Origin: Bacteroidota bacterium
GTDB taxonomy: Bacteria; Bacteroidota; Bacteroidia; B-17B0; Aurantibacillaceae
Reading direction: 5' to 3'
NCBI GenBank assembly: GCA_947449125.1
Contig: CANFQR010000011.1
Span: forward strand, 1 to 15,245
DNA length: 15,245 bases
A program made the translations under genes and the position numbers. Positions 1 through 6,867 of the stretch are shown piece by piece (position 1 is the stretch's first letter; each line of letters opens with the position of its first letter). The notes beneath the pieces are model-generated. The model had not been told where the DNA came from and made no database searches. It worked only from the letters and a program-made list of their open reading frames with translations.

Positions 1-217
1 GCTTTTTAAAGAAACATGGACCAAAAAAGGAAAAAATTAATTCGCAAAAAACAAAAAAGCATAATACATTAAAGTAATTTAAAAGTTTAAATCGCTTTGA
101 TTTTTTAAATTTTTGAAGTTTATTAAATTCTCTGATTTTTTTTATTTCAATAAGTTCAGCAACTTCTTCGGGAGTTAAAGGGATACGGGGAGAACGCTTT
201 TTTCCCTCTTCTTTCAT
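1..217 (-). CDS. Small membrane protein, N-terminal part (cut by window edge)
   Basis: An open frame starts at an ATG at 215-217 and runs off the left edge, giving 72 visible residues. The first 44 residues are charged and lysine-rich and start MKEEGKKRSPRIPLTPEEVA. Residues 45-70 are strongly hydrophobic and rich in phenylalanine, which suggests a membrane segment. The start overlaps the stop of the upstream glycosyltransferase gene in an ATGA (214-217), so translation is probably coupled and the gene is probably the third of an fbp-glycosyltransferase unit. I do not recognise the family. The overlap and the uninterrupted frame support a real gene, but the missing C-terminus prevents any functional call. 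Confidence 0.6.
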   Translation of the reverse strand, partial: MKEEGKKRSPRIPLTPEEVAELIEIKKIREFNKLQKFKKSKRFKLLNYFNVLCFFVFCELIFSFFGPCFFKK

Positions 218-1185
218 TTCAGATTTATTTTTTCATCTAAAAGATAATTGTTTCTAACAGGACTATTTCTTAAGATTAATTCGCCTATAAAACCAGCCAG
301 AAACATCATGCTACCAATAATCATACAGGTAAGCGAAATGTAAAATGACGGGCGTTCAGAAATAAGTCTAGCTGCATGATGTGTGTAGGCGCAATATAAT
401 TTGTATGAACCTAAATATAATGCAAACCCAAATCCAATTAAAAATAACAATGTGCCTAGTAAACCAAAAAAGTGCATGGGGCGTTTGCCAAATTTTGAAA
501 GAAATGTAATGGTTAAAAGGTCAAGAAATCCATTAACAAATCTATCCCAGCCAAATTTACTTTCGCCGTATTTACGTGCTCTGTGTTGCACAACTTTTTC
601 GCCAATTTTTCCAAATCCGGCGGCCTTTGCCATTACAGGAATAAAGCGGTGCATTTCGCCATAAACTTCAATGCTTTTAACAACTTTCTTTTTATAAGCC
701 TTTAAACCACAATTCATATCATGCAATTTAATACCACTTATTTTTCGATTAGTCCAGTTGTAAATTTTTGATGGTAAATTTTTTGTAAATGCATTGTCGT
801 AACGTTTTTGTTTCCAACCGCTCACTAAATCAAAACCATCATTAACAATCATGTTATAAAGACCTGGTATTTCGTCAGGGCTGTCCTGTAAGTCAGCATC
901 CATCGTAATAACCACGTCGCCTTGTGCCGCATCAAATCCTAAATGCAAGGCTGGCGATTTACCGTAATTACGGCGAAATTTAATTGCTTTTACAAAATTA
1001 TTTTTTTGTCCTAGTTGATCAATTACTTGCCAGGAATTATCAGTACTGCCATCATCAATAAAAATTATCTCGTACGAATAATTGTTTGCATTCATAATGG
1101 CCACAATCCAATCGTGCAATTCTATTAATGACTCCTCTTCATTCTTAAGGGGAATAATTACTGATATTTGACAGTTGGAGGTCAT
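214..1185 (-). CDS. Family 2 glycosyltransferase, polyisoprenyl-phosphate (GtrB/DPM1-like) type
   Basis: This 323-residue protein has a GT-A family 2 domain at about residues 7-170. Visible motifs are SVIIPLKNEE near the N-terminus, DDGSTD at 44-49 (nucleotide binding), DADLQD at 96-101 (DxD-type metal site) and LHDMNCG at about 154-160, followed by the RKYGESKFG segment at 204-212. Two hydrophobic helices follow, about 238-260 and 281-305. That layout is typical of enzymes that move a sugar from a nucleotide donor to a polyisoprenyl phosphate at the inner membrane, for envelope glycans. The actual sugar and acceptor cannot be read from sequence. The ATG at 1183-1185 overlaps the fbp stop by one base (TAATG), and its own stop overlaps the next start, so it sits in a translationally coupled unit. 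Confidence 0.9.
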   Translation of the reverse strand: MTSNCQISVIIPLKNEEESLIELHDWIVAIMNANNYSYEIIFIDDGSTDNSWQVIDQLGQKNNFVKAIKFRRNYGKSPALHLGFDAAQGDVVITMDADLQDSPDEIPGLYNMIVNDGFDLVSGWKQKRYDNAFTKNLPSKIYNWTNRKISGIKLHDMNCGLKAYKKKVVKSIEVYGEMHRFIPVMAKAAGFGKIGEKVVQHRARKYGESKFGWDRFVNGFLDLLTITFLSKFGKRPMHFFGLLGTLLFLIGFGFALYLGSYKLYCAYTHHAARLISERPSFYISLTCMIIGSMMFLAGFIGELILRNSPVRNNYLLDEKINLK

Positions 1186-2198
1186 TAAACTTTTTCTTCG
1201 GAATACATATTCATAAATTCCATTGCCTTGTCAACCATATCAGAACTTCCAATAAATAAAGGAGTTCTTTGATGTAACTCGGTAAGTTGCAATTCCATAA
1301 TTCTATGTTTGCCTGTAGTTGCTTTTCCGCCTGCCTGCTCCATTATAAACGCTAATGGATTGCATTCATATAATAATCTTAATTTACCCTTTGGCGATTT
1401 GGTAGTGGTTGGGTAAATATAAATACCACCCACAATTAAATTACGGTGAATATCAGCAACACCTGAACCAATGTATCTAGATGAATAGGGGCGGTTGGTT
1501 GCTTTATCTTCTTCCTGACAATATTTTATATATTTTTTTACTCCTTCCGGAAAATGCAAATAATTGCCCTCATTAACTGAATAAACATTTCCTGATTTTT
1601 TTGTTTGCATCATTGGATGTGATAAACAAAACTCTCCGATACTAGGGTCTAATGTAAAACCATTAACACCTTTACCTGTAGTGTAAACTAGCATGCAACT
1701 GGAACCGTAAATGATATAACCTGCTGCTACTTGTTCGGTACCACATTGCATAAAATCTTCAGTTGTTCCGGGGCCATTTAACGAAATTCTGCGGTAAATA
1801 GAAAATATGGTGCCAACTGATACATTAACATCTATATTTGAAGAGCCATCCAATGGGTCCATGGCAACAACATATTTTGCGTTTTTAGAAATTTCAGAAT
1901 CAATTGGAATAATTTCGTCGTTTTCTTCGCTGGCTATGGCGCATACTTCGCCACCAGCTTTAAGAGCGGCAATAAATTGTTCGTTGGCAAAAACATCTAG
2001 TTTTTTTACTTGCTCCCCCTGAACATTAATTTCTCCAGTTTCACCTAAAATTTCTACTAATCCGGCCTTGCTAACCTCGCGATTAACAATTTTTGCTGCA
2101 ATTCCAATATCACGCAATAAACGAGACAATTCTCCTTTTGCATAAGGAAAATCATTTTGTTTTTCAATTATAAACTGTCCTAATGTTTTCACCTTCAT
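1185..2198 (-). CDS. fbp: Class I fructose-1,6-bisphosphatase
   Basis: The 337-residue product hydrolyses fructose 1,6-bisphosphate to fructose 6-phosphate, the committed cytosolic step of gluconeogenesis. The metal-binding signature MDPLDGSSN lies at 113-121 and the family active-site signature [14 protein letters not shown] at 271-284, with the substrate-binding region SSRYIGS at 239-245. Length matches the class I family (about 330-340 residues), and no key motif is missing. The ATG at 2196-2198 gives the expected N-terminus ([10 protein letters not shown]) and has no Shine-Dalgarno sequence. A Bacteroidota-type promoter candidate lies at 2220-2251. It is the first gene of a unit continuing into a glycosyltransferase and a small membrane protein. 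Making the sugar phosphate and using sugar precursors may be loosely linked, but that is inference. Confidence 0.96.
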   Translation of the reverse strand: MKVKTLGQFIIEKQNDFPYAKGELSRLLRDIGIAAKIVNREVSKAGLVEILGETGEINVQGEQVKKLDVFANEQFIAALKAGGEVCAIASEENDEIIPIDSEISKNAKYVVAMDPLDGSSNIDVNVSVGTIFSIYRRISLNGPGTTEDFMQCGTEQVAAGYIIYGSSCMLVYTTGKGVNGFTLDPSIGEFCLSHPMMQTKKSGNVYSVNEGNYLHFPEGVKKYIKYCQEEDKATNRPYSSRYIGSGVADIHRNLIVGGIYIYPTTTKSPKGKLRLLYECNPLAFIMEQAGGKATTGKHRIMELQLTELHQRTPLFIGSSDMVDKAMEFMNMYSEEKV

Positions 2199-2219
2199 TC
2201 TTATTTTTTAAATAGAGTT

Positions 2220-2251
2220 CAAAAATAAAAAATTAAATGATTAAAGCCCAA
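2220..2251 (-). promoter_or_regulatory. Candidate Bacteroidota sigma-A promoter for fbp
   Basis: Read on the minus strand, TATTTTTG (2227 down to 2220) matches the Bacteroidota -7 consensus TAnnTTTG. A TTG at 2251 down to 2249 lies 21 bases upstream, in the range expected for the -33 element. The box is 21 bases from the fbp ATG. Only sequence match supports this. Confidence 0.45.
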
Positions 2252-2282
2252 CTAAATAAAGGTAAATGATGGCGTAAAGGTA

Positions 2283-2543
2283 TTAAATTTCTGTCTTTAA
2301 AAATTCGCGCCAATCGCTTAAATTGGCAATAACTTGTAATTGGCGGTATTTATAATGGAACGCTTCTTCTTCAGTTTGTGCATTTAAGATATGTAAACGA
2401 TATTTATCAAAGTTTGATAAGGCAAATTTTTCTTCGGCAGTTAACTTAATTCCGCTAAATTCTTTATCTCTCAAATCATTAATACTCTCAACTAATTTTG
2501 TAGTTTTTTTATTGATTAAGTTTGATATAAAATCGTTAGTCAT
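2283..2543 (-). CDS. Small charged protein of unknown function (86 aa)
   Basis: An 86-residue protein starting MTNDFISNLINKKTTKLVE. It is charged, lacks signal peptide or membrane helix, and is predicted by eye to be mostly helical. I do not recognise a family. The frame can be extended 12 bases upstream to a TTG at 2553-2555, but that TTG is the last part of a TATATTTG box (2553-2560) matching the -7 consensus, so it is unlikely to be translated. The ATG at 2541-2543 is therefore preferred. The gene lies 84 bases upstream of fbp in the same direction, but fbp has its own promoter candidate, so co-transcription is uncertain. Confidence 0.65.
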   Translation of the reverse strand: MTNDFISNLINKKTTKLVESINDLRDKEFSGIKLTAEEKFALSNFDKYRLHILNAQTEEEAFHYKYRQLQVIANLSDWREFLKTEI

Positions 2544-2552
2544 ATTAACAAT

Positions 2553-2560
2553 CAAATATA
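2553..2560 (-). promoter_or_regulatory. Candidate -7 box TATATTTG close to the start of the 86-aa gene
   Basis: TATATTTG on the minus strand fits TAnnTTTG exactly. Only nine bases separate it from the ATG at 2543, so transcription starting in the usual window downstream of the box would give a leaderless or nearly leaderless mRNA. No convincing TTG -33 element is seen at the right distance. Confidence 0.35.
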
Positions 2561-2663
2561 CATCAAAATACAGGAATAAATCATAATAATTGAGTTATTT
2601 ATACAAACATTTCATTGTTAATTTTATAATGGTAAAAACGAATTAGTATTTTTATTAAAAAAA

Positions 2664-3266
2664 TTGCTTAAGCTTTTAAATATATTTTTTGGTTTCATTT
2701 TTTTTAACAATGTACAAGGTCAGATTGCCACCAATCGCGATTTTATTTGGGGGTTAATTCATCCTGTTTCAGCTATTAAAGTCAAAAAAATATCTAAATC
2801 TGTAATTGTCATTTATAATTTAAAAGAATTAAAATTAGAGTTAGATAGCTTCGAAAATGGAGGAAAATTGGATGCTTTTAGACATGCATTTTTTATGGCA
2901 GCTTTTGCTCAGAAAATAAATTTATCAAAGTTGAGGAAATTGGGAATAGCCCACGAAAAGGGTAATCATCGTCAGTTTATAAAAAATCAAACGGAAAATA
3001 AAGAAATACCTGATAGCATGGGCACGGTAATGGACCTATTTAATAATGAATTGGGCTATAAAATTGGTAAAGCAAATGAAAATTTGTTGTTGCCCGATTT
3101 AAAAAACAGTGTTTTAAAAGAGATACAAAATGGAAATGCTTTAATTATTAAACGGAATAAAATGGGTAATTACCTTGATTGCGAAAACAATATTATTAAT
3201 GTAGTTCAGTTTTTTAAAAAGTGGTATGTCCCAAAATGTTTGGTGAAATCCGATTATGTTTATTAA
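2664..3266 (+). CDS. Secreted protein, DUF6973-like (TTG start)
   Basis: A 200-residue protein whose N-terminus (MLKLLNIFFGFIFFNNVQGQ) reads as a signal peptide, with likely cleavage before Q20. The body holds a set of polar motifs: HP at 33-34, DAFRHA at 70-75, AHEKGNH at 96-102 and MDLFNNELG at 123-131. I associate this pattern with the Bacteroidota DUF6973 family, from memory and not from a search. The histidines and acidic residues could form a metal or catalytic site, but no activity is established. No in-frame ATG lies between the upstream stop at 2619 and Met78, and Met78 is past the first motif, so the TTG at 2664 after an A-run is the best start. It stands alone, divergent from the 86-aa gene and convergent with the acetyltransferase gene. 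Confidence 0.7.
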   Translation: MLKLLNIFFGFIFFNNVQGQIATNRDFIWGLIHPVSAIKVKKISKSVIVIYNLKELKLELDSFENGGKLDAFRHAFFMAAFAQKINLSKLRKLGIAHEKGNHRQFIKNQTENKEIPDSMGTVMDLFNNELGYKIGKANENLLLPDLKNSVLKEIQNGNALIIKRNKMGNYLDCENNIINVVQFFKKWYVPKCLVKSDYVY

Positions 3267-3288
3267 GCAAAGAATTGAAGTTCAAAAT

Positions 3289-3312
3289 AAAAGTTCGGCT
3301 AAAGACTTTTTT
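3289..3312. terminator. Weak candidate terminator between convergent genes
   Basis: In the 48-base gap between convergent genes, AAAAGT (3289-3294) can pair with ACTTTT (3305-3310) around a 10-base loop, followed on the plus strand by a T-run. The stem has only one G-C pair, so this is marginal, but the position between two stop codons is right. Confidence 0.25.
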
Positions 3313-3314
3313 AT

Positions 3315-3785
3315 TCAATTAAAATTTTCAATTTGACGTGCAGTTAGCTTACAATTAATCCACTCACCATCAAAATTGGAGTTAAATTTTTTATAAAATT
3401 CAATGGCGGGCATATTCCATTCTAACACTTGCCATTCCATTCGTTTGACTTTTTTTAATTTGGCCACTTTAACAACTTCTTTGAACAATAATTTACCATA
3501 ACCATTTTTGCGTTCACTTTCAGTTACAATTATATCTTCCAAAAATAAGCACTTTCCTTTCCAGGTAGAATATTTAAAATAATAAACGGCAGTACCAATT
3601 ATTTTACTGTTTTTTTCAAGGACAAAAAAATCGAAAATTTTTTCAGATCCAAATCCCCAGTTTATCATTTCGTTTACAGATACTTCAACCTCTTGTGGGG
3701 CTTTTTCGTATATAGCTAACTCATTTATTAAGTGTAATACTTGGGGTAAATCAGTTATAGTTCCAATTCTAATAATTGCAGACAT
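3315..3785 (-). CDS. GNAT N-acetyltransferase, SSAT (diamine/thialysine acetyltransferase)-like
   Basis: This 156-residue GNAT protein resembles the spermidine/spermine N1-acetyltransferase group across its whole length. Visible features are E27 to P30 in the substrate side, FKYSTWKGKCLFLED at 70-84, the acetyl-CoA pyrophosphate loop RKNGYG at 92-97, and the WQVLEWN segment at 118-124 leading to the conserved FYKKF at 130-134, whose Tyr131 fits the general-acid position of the family. It would move an acetyl group from acetyl-CoA to a small amine such as a polyamine or S-aminoethyl-lysine; the substrate cannot be decided here. The ATG at 3785 follows the stop of the 116-aa gene by four bases, so it is the third gene of a ferredoxin-led unit. 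Confidence 0.88.
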   Translation of the reverse strand: MSAIIRIGTITDLPQVLHLINELAIYEKAPQEVEVSVNEMINWGFGSEKIFDFFVLEKNSKIIGTAVYYFKYSTWKGKCLFLEDIIVTESERKNGYGKLLFKEVVKVAKLKKVKRMEWQVLEWNMPAIEFYKKFNSNFDGEWINCKLTARQIENFN

Positions 3786-3789
3786 AGTA

Positions 3790-4140
3790 TTATTTTGGTG
3801 AGAATTTTTTCTTTAATATAACTTTTTGAAGGATGCGTTTTATGATTAATTCGGATAAAATTTCGTTGAAGGAAATATTTGATTTTGTTTGAGCATAATT
3901 TTTTATTTGAAACTCGCTGATATCAATTCTGTACAATAAATTTTGTAACGTAGAATTATTGTTTAACAGCGGGGTTAACTCTTGCATAATTGACAATTTT
4001 AATAAATCGTATTGCTGAGGTAAGTTGTCAATAAAATCAGTATTTAAAGCGCATGTTTCAAAATCTTTTTTTAATTGAAATTTAAACAAATCAAACAAAT
4101 TTTCGGTTGCTAAAGAATTATATATTTCTAATTCATTCAT
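3790..4140 (-). CDS. Protein of unknown function (116 aa), between ferredoxin and acetyltransferase
   Basis: A 116-residue soluble protein with no signal peptide, membrane helix or cysteine cluster (a single Cys at 31). It reads as mostly alpha-helical: amphipathic stretches at about 14-30, 40-60 and 85-110, and a basic tail ending KKKFSPK. I do not recognise a family. It begins three bases after the ferredoxin stop and ends four bases before the acetyltransferase ATG, so the three genes are almost certainly co-transcribed. Any role as partner of the ferredoxin is inference from position only. Confidence 0.75.
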   Translation of the reverse strand: MNELEIYNSLATENLFDLFKFQLKKDFETCALNTDFIDNLPQQYDLLKLSIMQELTPLLNNNSTLQNLLYRIDISEFQIKNYAQTKSNISFNEILSELIIKRILQKVILKKKFSPK

Positions 4141-4143
4141 GTT

Positions 4144-4452
4144 TTATTGTTTTAACAACAAGCGCTCAACCGGTTTTTTATTTATAATATGCGATTCAAT
4201 AATTTCATTTACATCTTCTATGTTTACTCCAACATAAAAAATACCCTCAGGGTAAATTGCAATTGTTGGGCCAAAATTACAAATGCCTAAACAACCACTT
4301 TTATTAACGCGTGTTTTCAAATTAAGGTTACTGTTTTTTAGTTGTTTTTTAAATTCAGCTACAAGCGTTAAGCCATGGGTTTCGCCGCAACTTAGTTTTT
4401 CAGTTCCGCTGCGCTGATTTGTGCAAATAAATATGTGTATGTCAAAAATCAT
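4144..4452 (-). CDS. Thioredoxin-like [2Fe-2S] ferredoxin
   Basis: This 102-residue protein belongs to the thioredoxin-fold [2Fe-2S] ferredoxins (related to NuoE and the Shethna/clostridial type). All four cluster cysteines are visible: Cys10 and Cys22 (spacing 11 residues, in FICTNQRSGTEKLSCGE) and Cys54 and Cys58 in SGCLGIC, followed by the family's GPTIAIYPEGIFYVGV segment at 61-76. It would carry single electrons in the cytoplasm; the redox partner is unknown. It heads a three-gene unit with a 116-aa protein and a GNAT acetyltransferase, and is divergent from the TIGR01777 epimerase gene with only 32 bases between the two starts. Length and the start just before the first beta strand fit the family. 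Confidence 0.92.
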   Translation of the reverse strand: MIFDIHIFICTNQRSGTEKLSCGETHGLTLVAEFKKQLKNSNLNLKTRVNKSGCLGICNFGPTIAIYPEGIFYVGVNIEDVNEIIESHIINKKPVERLLLKQ

Positions 4453-4484
4453 AAACTTTTAGTAATTAGAATTGTTTAATTTAT

Positions 4485-5387
4485 ATGTCAAAGATATTAA
4501 TTACAGGTGGAAGTGGTTTGGTTGGTAGAGCAATTTCCAAACTTTTATTAAATATGAATAAACAACCTGTTTGGTTGAGCAGAGAGGAAGGTATGTTGGA
4601 TGGGATAAGAAAATACAGATGGAATTTAGAAAAAAACTATATCGACGAAAATGCTTTTGAAGATATTGAAGGTATTATCCATTTGGCCGGAGCAGGTATT
4701 GTAGATCATAAGTGGACAACTAAATATAAAAAAGAAATTTTAGACTCTAGAGTTAAAAGCAGCGAGTTGCTATTTAGTTATGTTTCAAAAAAAAAATATC
4801 CCATAAACTATATTATTGGAGGAAGTGCGATTGGATATTACGGCTCTTCAAAGAGCGATAGTTTGTATACGGAAGAGGATGCTCCGGGTAATGATTTTAT
4901 GGCTGATACCTGTGTGAAATGGGAAAAAAGTTACGAATCGTTTAATAATTTTGGTATTAGAACTGTTATAATAAGAACCGGTATTGTTCTAAGCTCAGAA
5001 GGAGGAGCCTATAAAAAAATGGTGATTCCGTTTAAATTTGGTATGGGTGCCGCAATTGCTAGCGGTAAACAATTTTTTCCTTGGATTCATATAAATGATT
5101 TAGCAAATATATTTATACACGTAGCATTTAATAATAATATAACAGGCATATACAACGGGGTTGGTTCAGAAATAATAACAAATAAAGAATTCTCAAGGCA
5201 ATTAGCTAAGAGTTTAAATAAACCATTTTTTTTACCAAATGTTCCCGAATCTGCATTAAAATTAATTATGGGAGAAATGGCTATAACTGTTACTGAAGGA
5301 TTAAAGATCAGTAATCAAAAAATTAAAAACGCTGGATATGTTTTTGAATATGAAAATGTAAAAGACGCGTTAAATTCGTTTAGTTAA
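4485..5387 (+). CDS. TIGR01777 family NAD-dependent epimerase-like protein
   Basis: The 300-residue product is an extended short-chain dehydrogenase/reductase of the TIGR01777 (SDR39U1/YfcH) group. The Rossmann nucleotide loop TGGSGLVG is at 7-14, followed by IIHLAGAGI at 64-72, RVKSSELL at 89-96, GGSAIGYYG at 112-120 (which holds the active-site Tyr region), RTGIVLSSEGGA at 164-175 and PWIHINDL at 199-206. The C-terminal DUF1731 domain covers about 250-298. The physiological substrate of this family is not established. The ATG at 4485 gives the usual N-terminus. It is divergent from the ferredoxin gene and convergent with birA, with only 12 bases between the two stops. Confidence 0.93.
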   Translation: MSKILITGGSGLVGRAISKLLLNMNKQPVWLSREEGMLDGIRKYRWNLEKNYIDENAFEDIEGIIHLAGAGIVDHKWTTKYKKEILDSRVKSSELLFSYVSKKKYPINYIIGGSAIGYYGSSKSDSLYTEEDAPGNDFMADTCVKWEKSYESFNNFGIRTVIIRTGIVLSSEGGAYKKMVIPFKFGMGAAIASGKQFFPWIHINDLANIFIHVAFNNNITGIYNGVGSEIITNKEFSRQLAKSLNKPFFLPNVPESALKLIMGEMAITVTEGLKISNQKIKNAGYVFEYENVKDALNSFS

Positions 5388-5399
5388 AATTCAATTAGG

Positions 5400-6158
5400 T
5401 TAGTATTTCCACTTTATTGATTTTACATCAAAACAAAGTGTGTTTTCACTATTAGACTTTAATTGTAATAATCCTGAGTCGTTAATGCCTTCTACAAAAA
5501 ATTGCTCTTGTCTTCCATTAATTTCAAAATTCATCCAATTATTTAAACCAAAAAAGCAATTTAAATAGTTCTCTTTAATTTGATTAAACTTATTACTTTT
5601 TAGCATTAAATAGTATTTTTCAAAATGTTTGCAAAATAACTCTAGCAAAGCATTTATATCTTTAGACTCATTACACAATTTTTTTAACGATGTAGCTTTA
5701 TAATGATCATCAAAATTTATTTGATTTATATTTAATCCAAAGCCAATAACGCTCCAGTTTACTTTTGAATTGCTTATGTTATTTTCAATTAAAATACCAG
5801 CTATTTTTAAATTATTTACCAATATGTCATTTGGCCATTTAATCTTAATGTCAAAATGGCTCTTATTTAAAATTTCAGTCAATGCGTCATAACAAGCCAA
5901 TGCCGAAATTTGGTATAAAAAATATTGGTTTTTAAGATTTAAAAAAGTAGGTTTAATGATTAAAGAAGCCGTCAAATTAGCTGATTTTTCAGAGTTCCAA
6001 GCGTTTCCTCTTTGTCCCCTTCCATTTGTTTGATGTGATGTTTGAATTATTGTTCCTTCGGCTAGGTTAACGTTCTTTAACATGTCAATGGCATAAGAAT
6101 TGGTACTCTCTGTATAATCTAAAAAAATAACATTTCTGCCAATAAATAATGTTTCCAT
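5400..6158 (-). CDS. birA: Biotin--[acetyl-CoA-carboxylase] ligase, no DNA-binding domain
   Basis: This 252-residue enzyme activates biotin with ATP to biotinyl-AMP and attaches it to the lysine of biotin-dependent carboxylases such as AccB. The catalytic domain starts almost at the N-terminus: STN at 18-20, the biotinyl-AMP loop GRGQRGNAW at 46-54, KIKWPND at 105-111, KIAGILIE at 118-125 and GFGLNIN at 139-145. A small C-terminal beta domain follows at about 205-250. There is no N-terminal winged-helix domain, so this protein cannot be a biotin-operon repressor like the E. coli protein. It is divergent from rsfS across a 78-bp region with overlapping promoter candidates and inverted repeats. 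Confidence 0.93.
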   Translation of the reverse strand: METLFIGRNVIFLDYTESTNSYAIDMLKNVNLAEGTIIQTSHQTNGRGQRGNAWNSEKSANLTASLIIKPTFLNLKNQYFLYQISALACYDALTEILNKSHFDIKIKWPNDILVNNLKIAGILIENNISNSKVNWSVIGFGLNINQINFDDHYKATSLKKLCNESKDINALLELFCKHFEKYYLMLKSNKFNQIKENYLNCFFGLNNWMNFEINGRQEQFFVEGINDSGLLQLKSNSENTLCFDVKSIKWKY

Positions 6159-6173
6159 TAAACCAAATAAGAT

Positions 6174-6181
6174 TAAATTTG
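6174..6181 (+). promoter_or_regulatory. Candidate -7 box TAAATTTG for rsfS-ftsH
   Basis: TAAATTTG matches the Bacteroidota TAnnTTTG consensus and points toward rsfS, whose ATG is 55 bases downstream. The -33 element is weak (no TTG at the ideal spacing). The box lies in the left arm of the inverted repeat at 6175-6230. Confidence 0.4.
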
Positions 6182-6230
6182 TAGTTAGGTGTAAACCTAA
6201 TAAATTTAATTAAATTCAAGCTACAAATTT
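6175..6230. repeat. Nested inverted repeats in the birA/rsfS divergent region
   Basis: Perfect 10-base arms AAATTTGTAG (6175-6184) and CTACAAATTT (6221-6230) enclose two further symmetric elements. TTAGGT (6185-6190) and ACCTAA (6195-6200) form a six-pair hairpin with loop GTAA, which would be a GNRA-type tetraloop in the rsfS leader RNA. AATTTAATTAAATT (6203-6216) is a perfect 14-base palindrome. Because the right arm read on the minus strand is a near-match to a -7 box (TAAAATTTG, one base too long), part of the symmetry may simply be two promoters facing each other, one for rsfS and one for birA. An operator or RNA structure is also possible. Confidence 0.6.
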
Positions 6231-6236
6231 TACTTT

Positions 6237-6848
6237 ATGTCCAAGACACCAATAAAAAAAACAACAAAAAAAGTTTCAGCCAAAAAACAAACAGAAAAAA
6301 AAACAGTAAAATCTAAATTGGGTTTTGCTGCTGTAGCTAAGAAAAAAACCACCAAAACTGCAACCGCAAAAAAAATTATCAAAAAAAAGGTATTAAGCAC
6401 AGAAGAAAGAGAATTTCGTGAAGCGAACTTAATAGCAAATTCAGAAAAAAAGAAAAAAACCGGTTCAGTAAAACGCCCAAAAAAAACATCAACACCCTCT
6501 CAAACCACCTCATTGTTAGATGCCATTGTTGAGGGGATGCAAGAGAAGAAAGCAAAAAATATTACAATATTAAACATCAGCAAACTTGAAAATAGAGTTA
6601 CAGATTATTTTGTTGTTTGTGATGCAGATAGCAAAACCCATGTTAAATCTATTGCAGATAGCATTGAAGATGTTGTAATAAAGTTAACTAATGAAAAAGC
6701 ATACCATACCGAGGGCCATCAGAACAGCGAATGGATTTTAATAGACTATATTAATATTGTAGCTCATGTGTTTTTAAAAGAAACTCGCGAGTTCTATAAT
6801 ATTGAAGGTTTATGGGGAGATGCCGATATAACCACAATTAATGATTAA
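6237..6848 (+). CDS. rsfS: Ribosome silencing factor RsfS with lysine-rich N-terminal extension
   Basis: The C-terminal part, about residues 92-203, is a complete RsfS (Iojap/DUF143) domain: LLDAIVEGMQEKKAKNI at 93-109, VTDYFVVCDADS at 121-132, HTEGHQNSEWILIDY at 157-171, NIVAHVFLKETREFYNIEGLWGD over 173-195. RsfS binds ribosomal protein uL14 on the 50S subunit and blocks joining with 30S, lowering translation when nutrients are scarce. The family is normally 105-125 residues; here about 91 residues precede the domain, with 27 lysines and only six acidic residues in positions 1-92. There is no Met between residue 1 and Met101, so the extension belongs to the gene as read. It starts at the ATG at 6237 and ends 19 bases before the preferred ftsH start. 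Confidence 0.93.
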   Translation: MSKTPIKKTTKKVSAKKQTEKKTVKSKLGFAAVAKKKTTKTATAKKIIKKKVLSTEEREFREANLIANSEKKKKTGSVKRPKKTSTPSQTTSLLDAIVEGMQEKKAKNITILNISKLENRVTDYFVVCDADSKTHVKSIADSIEDVVIKLTNEKAYHTEGHQNSEWILIDYINIVAHVFLKETREFYNIEGLWGDADITTIND

Positions 6849-6867
6849 TATTTTGATACAACATAAA

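Noticed and set aside
401..664. Plus-strand open frame opposite the glycosyltransferase gene
   Set aside because: It lies wholly antisense to a gene with intact family motifs and its product has no recognisable features; the same holds for antisense frames at 1807-2022, 7096-7296, 7521-7859, 8326-8520 and 9653-9868.
2553..2555. TTG start for the 86-aa gene
   Set aside because: The TTG is part of the TATATTTG promoter box, and an ATG follows 12 bases later.
5400..6158. BirA as a transcriptional repressor of a biotin operon
   Set aside because: The catalytic domain begins at the N-terminus with no room for a helix-turn-helix domain, and no biotin-synthesis gene is nearby.
6240..6510. A-rich stretch at the 5' end of rsfS as a DNA repeat or spurious coding region
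   Set aside because: The reading frame is continuous with a complete RsfS domain and there is no exact repeat unit; it is low-complexity lysine coding.
6841..6867. Upstream in-frame ATG for ftsH at 6841
   Set aside because: It would overlap rsfS by eight bases and add a hydrophobic MINILIQHK segment before a polar tail; the ATG at 6868 after A-rich sequence gives a more usual FtsH N-terminus. Not fully excluded.
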